NCBI GenBank assembly: GCA_012976225.1
Contig: JAAVVG010000015.1
Coordinates: 620,001 to 684,000 of the forward strand
Direction: 5' to 3'
DNA from: Golubevia sp. BC0850
Taxonomy: Eukaryota > Basidiomycota > Exobasidiomycetes > Golubeviales > Golubeviaceae
DNA length: 64,000 bases
Part shown: piece after piece, positions 57,701 through 64,000 of the stretch
Layout: every line of letters starts with the position of its first letter
Numbering within the stretch: position 1 is the stretch's first letter
Position numbers and translations under genes: made by a program
The notes under the pieces: model-generated
The model's database searches: none
What the model was told of the DNA's origin: nothing
What the model saw: the letters and a program-made list of their open reading frames with translations, nothing else

Positions 57701-59221
57701 AGGTTCGCTGTTGGAAATAAGAAGGGAGTCAAGTCTTCGGTCAAACCAGCCGCTTCAAACGCAGATCAGATTTCCGCTTTCCCTTCATCAGAGGTTCTTC
57801 CAGAGAAATATGAAGCGCCCGAAGCCTCCACGAGTTCAAGTTCAGCTATTCCTAATCCTTCTACCTCTGCCAATACTTCTACACCTGGAGATCCAAAATT
57901 GATCCCGCTCTTCGATCCAAGCATCGTACCTCAATATCAAACCCTACATCAACCTCTACTGCCTTATGGACTAGTGTCACCTTCTCAAGCTTCTCCAATG
58001 AACTCAGCTCCAGCCAGTGCGTTCGATCTTTCGTCCTTCTCTTCGAGACTCAATTATTCGTCTTCTACCGCCAACAATGGAACTGGAAGCTCAAGTGGAT
58101 TGCCAACCAGAGAAAGCTTGGAGGAAAGTCTTAGAGCACTTGTGGCTGTTCAAGAGAACGTTTGGAAAGCTATCGAAGAAGTTACTAGAGTTGTCAGTTC
58201 TCTTCCTTCAAGTTCTCAAGCTTCATCAAGTTCTCAGACTCAACTCGGACCAGCTCCTCCTGTCAGTGGGGATGATGTAGGGGAAAGAAGTGCATCTCCT
58301 GCATCGAGTTCTTCTCGTAAGGGAAAGCAAGCTGCTGAAGGAATCAATGCCCCCTCATCTGCATCCAACGCCTCTTCAATCGCTTCCGCCTCTCCTCCAC
58401 CAACAATCACTGAATCTCTCAATTCAACAGAATCTCCTTCCACAAAAGAAACTGGTTCCAATCCTTGGTCCAACTTCTCCTCTTCAGCTTTAAGTTCCGG
58501 AACTTCTACTCCAGCAAATGAACTATCTCAATCCAGTCTGTTCTCATCAACTCCGAATCTAATTCCTCGTTCTACATCCCCTTCTCCTTCAAGAGAAGAT
58601 GGTCCTTCCGCTTCTGCTTCAACTTCAGCTTCAACTACAACTTCTACCTCCGGAGTCGTTGTCGATGAATTAGATCTAACTGAAGAACAAAGAAATCAAC
58701 AGATTAACAATATGTTGTTGAACAGTAAGCCTAGAAGAAGGGTCTCTTTCGCAAGTAGAGATGATCACATTGAACCTGAAGAGAAAGAAACTAGTGAGGA
58801 AAGTGAAAGCGGAGGAGGGGGAAATGCTGAAGTAGAGGTTCATAGCATGGTCAACGGAAATCAGGATATCGTTTCTGAAATTTCCGATTCAGAACCTAAC
58901 AGGCTGATGATCAATGGGAATGTGAATGGACTCGAAAGTGGAGAAGGAGAAGTCGAATCTGATCCTCAATTCAGTGATGATGGAACTGCAACTCCAGCGA
59001 ACGATCCTGCTCCTGTTCTAGTTAACGGAATCGGCTCGCATGAACAAGAGGAGGATGAACAAGCTCAAGTTCAAGAATCTACTACTCTTCTTACTCAGAA
59101 TGGAGAGGAAGGATTGATCCAAATTGGAGATGGACATGGGGAAGTCGACGAGAGTCAGGAAGGGGGAACAGCAACTGAGGGAGAGATCGAAGGGAACGGG
59201 CACATCACATTAGATCGATAA
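54710..59221 (+). CDS. HRD1: HRD1, ER-membrane RING-H2 E3 ubiquitin ligase (ERAD)
   Basis: Six exons (54710-54883, 55284-55376, 55468-55620, 55742-55900, 56007-56139, 56232-59221) join in phase to 1233 residues. Multiple membrane segments follow the Hrd1 pattern: RVLAYSTCSTLAAATVVYNA, NFYSAMVTLGRSNGN, LLNFGFLAAFLTGRFLQLIF, LRRVEVDHLWERTWYSVTDS, LFAMTIFRDQFN and FHFRMVSILSSLFFVDLVAI. The RING-H2 runs from CIICREDM (C309) to PCGHIFHFYCLRSWLERQ and CPTC (380-383), with a 48-residue Gln/Pro/Thr insert between the second and third ligand. The remaining ~850 residues are Ser/Thr/Ala/Pro-rich and disordered, with a conserved-looking RRRVSFASRDDHIEPEE near 1080, making this protein much longer than the usual 500-850. 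Hrd1 retro-translocates and ubiquitinates misfolded ER proteins. Intron 1 is 400 nt. Confidence 0.95.
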
Positions 59222-60217
59222 GATTTGATTTTTTCTTTCTCTGCTTTGTAAATCAGACATATTTTCACGACCACAACAAGTAAATAAAGCTCATTTTCTC
59301 GTCTGCTAATATGCTTTCGTTACCGAGTCCCTGTCACCTCTCTTCAGCTTTCCAGCCTCTCCGTCAATCTACCTACTTCCGTTTGAAGCTCCCTCGCCCC
59401 TCCCTCTGAGTTCATATCAAGCTCCATCTCATATTCGGCTCGCTTGTTATCAGTGCTCTGCTACGCATGTCCCGAACGTTTCTCCTGTCCTCAAGAATCC
59501 AACACGACTAGTTGTGCTTGTACGCTTCCCAATTGCTTTCTTTTGATTCGTTGTTTCTTGAGGGCTCTAAAGACGGACTCTTTCTGATGTCTGTTAGCTC
59601 AATTGAAAGCGAGTTCGCAGGGATCCAACTTGCGATTTGTGAAATCGTGCAAACGCTCGTCTCCAAACCTGTTTGAGCCCACCGCCTACAAAACGAGGCA
59701 TAAGTATAGAAGGGCAGCTAAACATAGTAAAGTAATGGCTAGTTGGCAAATCAGAGAACTCTGCTGCTTCTTTTTGTCAAGAAGTGCTATGAACAAGCTG
59801 TGGCCCTCTCGCACTCTGGAGAAGAAAGACTCGTAGGGACCAAGCTTTAGATCACCTTCCGAGAGAGAGAGGCACATATCGATCTACTGCTTGTAACATT
59901 GTAACCGTTCAATTCTTTCCTTCGATTGGAGCTGAAGTCCCTTGTTGAAGAAAGGGGGCTGGGGGTGCCTCGTGCACGTGGCTGAGTCCCAGAGCGAAAC
60001 CTCAGGCCGTGTTTCTTTCTTCCTTCCCAACCATCGCATCTCTTTGGTTCTTCAACTATTATCGTCAATCAACGGACGAAATGTAAGCAGAAGGACATCA
60101 ATTCACTAACCGATCGCCTTCTCGATCAAGTACAACGTGGCCAGGGAAGCTTACATCTGAAGGTCTGAATTCTGATTTTGTCCTTATTCTCTTTTCTTCT
60201 CCTGCAGGATTCAAGTC
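59222..60217. other. Intergenic region between HRD1 and F-box-like copy 3
   Basis: About 1 kb with no clear gene. It holds the HRD1 3' UTR (TA-rich around 59225-59300) and a ~34 bp segment at 59490-59523 also found after RMD5. Confidence 0.45.
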
Positions 60218-61758
60218 ATGGATCAGCATCTTGCTTTCAAGAGTTTGGAAGAGGAATCAGGTTCTTTCGAAACTTTAGTAGAAGATGTGATTCCTCCTAT
60301 CGTCAAAGAGATCAGGAGTTGGGCTGAGGAAGAAGAGATCGGGAGAGAACCGAGAGATTGGAGCGAAAGGAGAGACCAGAGAAGAAGTTGAGATTCCGTC
60401 TTCAGAGGATTGATCTTCTCGGTTCTTTGATTCTGATTCTCACCTTTTGCTTTTACCGTCTCCATCAGATCAAGAGACAGAACTCTTTCTGCTCTGGCCA
60501 GGAGTTCTAAGTCTGGTTACGATCGCTGGCTCCCGCATCTTCCTCAGACTGTCACTCTCTCATTGATCAGCATTCACTGCCTCTACGATCTCCTGGAAAG
60601 AGATGCTCCAAAAGGTCTCTTTGTCAAGGACCTCAACACCATTGCTTTTCCAGGAGAGGTTTCGCGAAAGGATGCTGCTTCCTTTGAAGAGTTCTGGAAA
60701 CGCCCCGGGATCACTCTTGGACGGGAACTTACTCATTACGAATTCGAATGAATTGTTATTAGACTTATCCTTGAGAAGTGCCAGAACCTCCAGACTCTCA
60801 ACCTAAGCACCAGTATCTTCCGCTTCTCTCTCACGGAGCAGAAAGGGGTTCCAGTCCATTTTCTGACGCACTCTTTGAAAAGACTATTCCTTGGAAGCTC
60901 TGAGAATCTGGATAATTCGATGAACGCTCAGAACATGATCTGGATCCTGCTCTTCTGTCCTCATCTACGTCAAGCATCACTCTCTTTCAACTTGACGCTA
61001 CATGGCTACAACTTCCTTTTGGAGTATTCGGAAACCTTCAAAGGTTTATCGAAAGTCGAACAAACTGCTTTGAGACCAAGGGTTTTCTGGGATGATCGTT
61101 CTGTCAACAACAGAGGATGGTTGGGAAGAAAGTGGGGCAAGGAATTGGTGGGAGGGAATCTGGAGACGACAGCGATTTATCTCTTCCTTAAGGTTACTAA
61201 CTCTCTCGATCTCTGGAAATGGCTGTCTGAGGTGGAATCACTGTCTCTGGAATTCAATCAAATCCAGATGACACAAAGGAATGTCTCTCAAGTCTCTCCA
61301 ACTCGTATTCTTCAATCAAACACCTTCGCCTCATCAGTCTAACTCCCTCGCAATCCCGCAAGACGGATCTTTCAATCTTCATAAATCTCAAGATCTTGAG
61401 TCTGAATTTTCTCGTGCTGGAGGAGAAGAAGGCAGGAAAGCTAGGTTCCTCGCTGTCAAGCGTCGAGATTTTACATCTTCCATTCTATAGGTTTCAGAAG
61501 TCTCAACCCAGGGATGACGACTTTGAAGAAGAGATTATTCTTTCAGATATTATTTCAAGTGGGATTCTGCCAAATTTAATAGAAATGGCACTCCCTTCTA
61601 GGCCAATTGGCATAGACAGTAAAGAGGCGAACTCTCCACGCTCCGTCAGACTTTGGAAGGAAAGAAGGAAAGTATTGAGAGAAAACGAGAGGTTCAAGAG
61701 TGGGAAGGTCGAGCTGAAAGCGTTAGAGGTAGGAGAGACAGGTGAGTGGGGTGTGTAG
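60218..61758 (+). pseudogene. F-box-like family gene, copy 3 (multiply disrupted)
   Basis: Exon 1 starts MDQHLAFKSLEEESGSFETL at 60218 and holds VKEIRSWAEEEEIG, matching the VRSW segment of copies 1 and 2. The next part reads RDRTLSALARSSKSGYDRWL near 60475-60530, again family-specific. The frame then breaks near 60745 (continuing as KCQNLQTLNLSTSIFRFSLT in another frame), again near 61265 (continuing as ECLSSLSNSYSSIKHLRLIS), and the exon 1/exon 2 phase does not match. The tail keeps RLWKERRKVLRENERFKSGK. At least three disruptions, so a pseudogene. The family PWEN block is degraded here. Confidence 0.7.
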
Positions 61759-62620
61759 AAGTGATTCTTCAAGGATGATAGGAAACGTCCGTTGACTTTG
61801 CTATTTCTTCTCTTTCCAGTCGGGGACCAGTCCAAAGGAGAGAAATGCCTTTCAATAATTCCCTGGATCTCTCCATTTCCTCAATAGTCAATGATCAAGG
61901 TTACAATATGGAAGGTAGAGCTCCTCTCGACTCTCTACTAATTGGAAGGCGACGGAGGTGGATAGGAGACAAGAAACTGAGATGGAAGATTGGACACATG
62001 ATATGAAAGCTCGTCGAAACAGAAAGACCTCCTAATCTTTTACGCATGCCCAATAACAGAACGGAGCGTGGCTTGATTCGATTGATGTTTCAGAAGAGAG
62101 AGAAGAGAGAAGAGGAGACGCAACAGCATCTCACTCTTCAGGTACTGATTAGAAGCGAAAAAGATTATATTCCTGGACAGTAAATTTCAGCAATAGAGCA
62201 TCAATACATATAGTAGCATGCCCAACAACTTCAGCTATCGACTCCCAACCTCTCCTTCTTATGGAAAGCTTCAATCCAAGGAGACAAAGGTATATATCCC
62301 CAGCACAGCTTCCGCCCCTCTCGATCCCCATCTACAACTCGAATCCATAGAGCATTGATTCGAAATCGATGTTTAGACTCCAGTCGTCCTACCAAATCAA
62401 CACACCCCATCCAGCCACCTCGCCTCGAATCTCGAACGACAAGGGGACCAAAGGTCGGATCTAAGACTTGATAATTCGAGATCTTTGGTCTACTTGCCAA
62501 GTGCTTGTACTGAGGATGTCTGGCTTATCTTGAGAGAAAGAGATAATGGGAGACAGAACATCGAGTTGGACTAGATCATCGTTCCCCGGAGCTTCGTTCC
62601 TCTCTTTCATCTTGTTTCAA
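61759..62620. other. Accessory intergenic region with a possible orphan exon
   Basis: No complete gene. On the minus strand (62231-62505) an open stretch after an acceptor-like CCTCAG reads YKHLASRPKISNYQVLDPTF, then VVRDSRRGGWMGCVDLVGRL, WIRVVDGDREGRKLCWG and IPLSPWIEAFHKKERLG. The composition is protein-like, but there is no ATG and no partner exon. It may be a stranded exon, comparable to the cytochrome c fragment. Confidence 0.3.
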
Positions 62621-63300
62621 GAAGTTCTGAGTGAATCAACCTTCAAATCAAGAGACTGCTTCTGAGCATATTGTAAGAAGATTGCTCTGGCTTATCTCGA
62701 TTCCTCTCGTATCTCCTCAGCCCGTAGCTCAACGTCTCGCCAAGCCTGTCCCCGCCAGGCTCGACAGAGCTCTTGCAAACCAAGATAAACATTTCGTGTT
62801 CTCATTGAATCTCTCAACAGAGAGCATTCATACTCGGTTTCGGTTGTCGGGCGTGGTGAAAGATTCCATCATCTGCTTGCCGACGGGGGTGGAGCGGATC
62901 GTTTCGATGACAGAAGGCTGCTTTGATTTGATACTATCACATAAAACAAAAAGCCCACCATCCCTTCTCCACCTTCTATTCGAAGGTCACGATCAGTTGA
63001 GGTATCAAGCTCTAGGACCTCTGGAGAGAGCCAACCACCGTCTTTCAATCATCGCCCAGTAGGGATCTCGATCCAGTACCCGCGATGAGGGGGAGAGATG
63101 GTTCTTCTTTCGATGAAGGAGCTCTCACAGCTTGATGCAGGTGTCGACGTCGAGAAGAGCTAGAAAAAGCTCTTCTTGACTCGATCGTGCTATCACACAA
63201 AACAAACCAAACCCATTCCCCCCCAAGGAAATGGAAGTGCTGGGCGCCTCCGTCTCCTTTTTTTTTCCTTTTAATATTTTAATTCATTCACATAGACTTG
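62621..63300 (+). repeat. Dispersed repeat family, copy D (weak, partial)
   Basis: The right end carries the family signature: CACACAAAACAAACCAAACC, GGAAGTGCTGGGCGCCTCC (63235-63253), then a long T-run and TTTTAATATTTTAATTC. A second diverged copy of the ATCACA(C/T)AAAACAAA block lies ~246 bp upstream (62935-62960), as expected for the internal modules. The left limit is a guess. Old and eroded. Confidence 0.4.
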
Positions 63301-63691
63301 ATGTTCAAACCTCCATTGCATCTTGTGTCTGTTGAAAAGAAGTGAAGAGAAGTGAAGCTGCCCAAACTTCGCACGCGCTGCCCCATTCCATTTCTCTTCC
63401 CTCCTGGGAGCATTTCAACGCTAATCTGTCAAAGCACTGGTCTGGGTATCTACAGTGTGATTGAATTGATTAGGATTTTGCTTGAAAAGTGTTAGAGAAA
63501 TCTCTAGTCCAAACCTCTTCTTCTCCAACTTGATCACCCCTGAATCTGGGAGGAGTTTTACAGAAAGCTTTGCGTTCTTGAGATCTGTAGATTGTACAAT
63601 AGATTGATTCCAAATAAAAGTTTTAGCTCCTTGATGGATTAGATAAAGACCAAAACTGAGGAAAACTGTTGATGAGTTTGAAACTTGAGGT
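63301..63691. other. 3' flank of the right-edge gene
   Basis: About 390 bases with no feature recognised, presumably the 3' UTR of the minus-strand gene that follows. Confidence 0.4.
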
Positions 63692-64000
63692 CTAATGATC
63701 TCCAGGTTTGAAGTTAGCTTCGATGATTAATCTGTTCAAGACTTCACCTACACTACCTTTGGGTTCTTGAAAGTAATCCATGGCAAAGATGTTCATCAAT
63801 CCATAGGATTTCGCCACTGGAACGGCTGCCACCTCCCTCCCTCTACCCATTCCAGCTACCTTCTTATCACTAACTTTCTTGAAATTAAACCAATCAGTCT
63901 TCTTCTCTTCTGCTTGTTTCTCATCTGAAGAAATTGATTTATCTGTTAAGTCAGAGTCTAAATCCAATTTCAATCTCTCCACTAATTCCTCTCCTAATCT
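63692..64000 (-). CDS. C-terminal part of an unidentified protein (runs off the window)
   Basis: The minus-strand frame is open from the window edge to a stop at 63692 and encodes about 102 residues: LGEELVERLKLDLDSD, a Lys/Glu-rich linker, KKTDWFNFKKVSDKKVAGMG, RGREVAAVPVAKSYGLMNIF, AMDYFQEPKGSVGEVLNRLI then IEANFKPGDH. The composition is clearly coding and the end looks like a natural C-terminus. I do not recognise the family. The 5' part lies beyond 64000. Confidence 0.65.
   Translation of the reverse strand, partial: RLGEELVERLKLDLDSDLTDKSISSDEKQAEEKKTDWFNFKKVSDKKVAGMGRGREVAAVPVAKSYGLMNIFAMDYFQEPKGSVGEVLNRLIIEANFKPGDH

Overview
The window looks like a nuclear segment of an intron-rich basidiomycete genome. 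Evidence: short GT-AG introns (mostly 45-110 nt, donors usually GTGAGT) in nearly every gene, Ser/Asn/Gln-rich low-complexity stretches, tightly packed divergent gene pairs, and typical fungal housekeeping proteins. A phenylalanine ammonia-lyase of the Rhodotorula/Rhodosporidium type and the overall style favour Pucciniomycotina (inference; I could not run a search). By eye the base composition is moderate to AT-leaning. No tRNA, rRNA or CRISPR array was recognised, and no transposase, reverse transcriptase or integrase reading frame.

Layout. 1-2.9 kb: a decaying F-box-like gene and an orphan cytochrome c last exon. 2.9-3.1 kb: a 66-residue one-pass membrane protein. 4.0-6.9 kb (-): a bHLH transcription factor. 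8.1-10.4 kb (-): an NCS1 nucleobase permease. 10.6-12.3 kb (+): a degenerate unknown gene. 12.3-15.3 kb (-) and 16.0-17.9 kb (+): a divergent pair of an unusual ammonia-lyase and an MpaB-like oxygenase. 18.2-20.1 kb (-): a second F-box-like pseudogene. 20.9-22.4 kb (-) and 22.5-24.9 kb (+): an alpha/beta hydrolase and RMD5/GID2. 24.9-28.1 kb: repeats. 28.1-33.1 kb (-): an Sfi1-like protein. 33.6-34.5 kb (-): an LRR-type fragment. 34.9-37.2 kb: FAM32A-like and NDUFB4-like genes, divergent. 37.6-38.5 kb (-): a UPF0538/C2orf76-like gene. 38.6-41.2 kb (+): a serine carboxypeptidase. 41.5-42.7 and 49.9-52.7 kb: two inverted copies of a ~1.2 kb repeat, the second split by a 1.37 kb element with terminal inverted repeats. 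Between them lie a GYP7-like RabGAP (-) and an MCY1-like cysteine synthase (+). 53.3-54.4 kb (-): SGT1. 54.7-59.2 kb (+): HRD1. 60.2-61.8 kb: a third F-box-like pseudogene. The right edge holds the 3' end of an unidentified gene.

Working themes. Three genes serve ubiquitin or chaperone quality control (RMD5, SGT1, HRD1; the last two share a promoter). The ammonia-lyase and MpaB-like oxygenase also share a promoter region, next to a nucleobase permease, and may form a small metabolic module. Accessory DNA falls in four places: the F-box-like pseudogenes, the 24.9-28.1 kb repeat block, the inverted repeats with the nested inverted-repeat element, and the 59.2-63.7 kb stretch.

All exon boundaries were derived by hand from splice consensus and reading frame. 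In the genes listed as intact the phases add up across every exon, except where an entry says otherwise.
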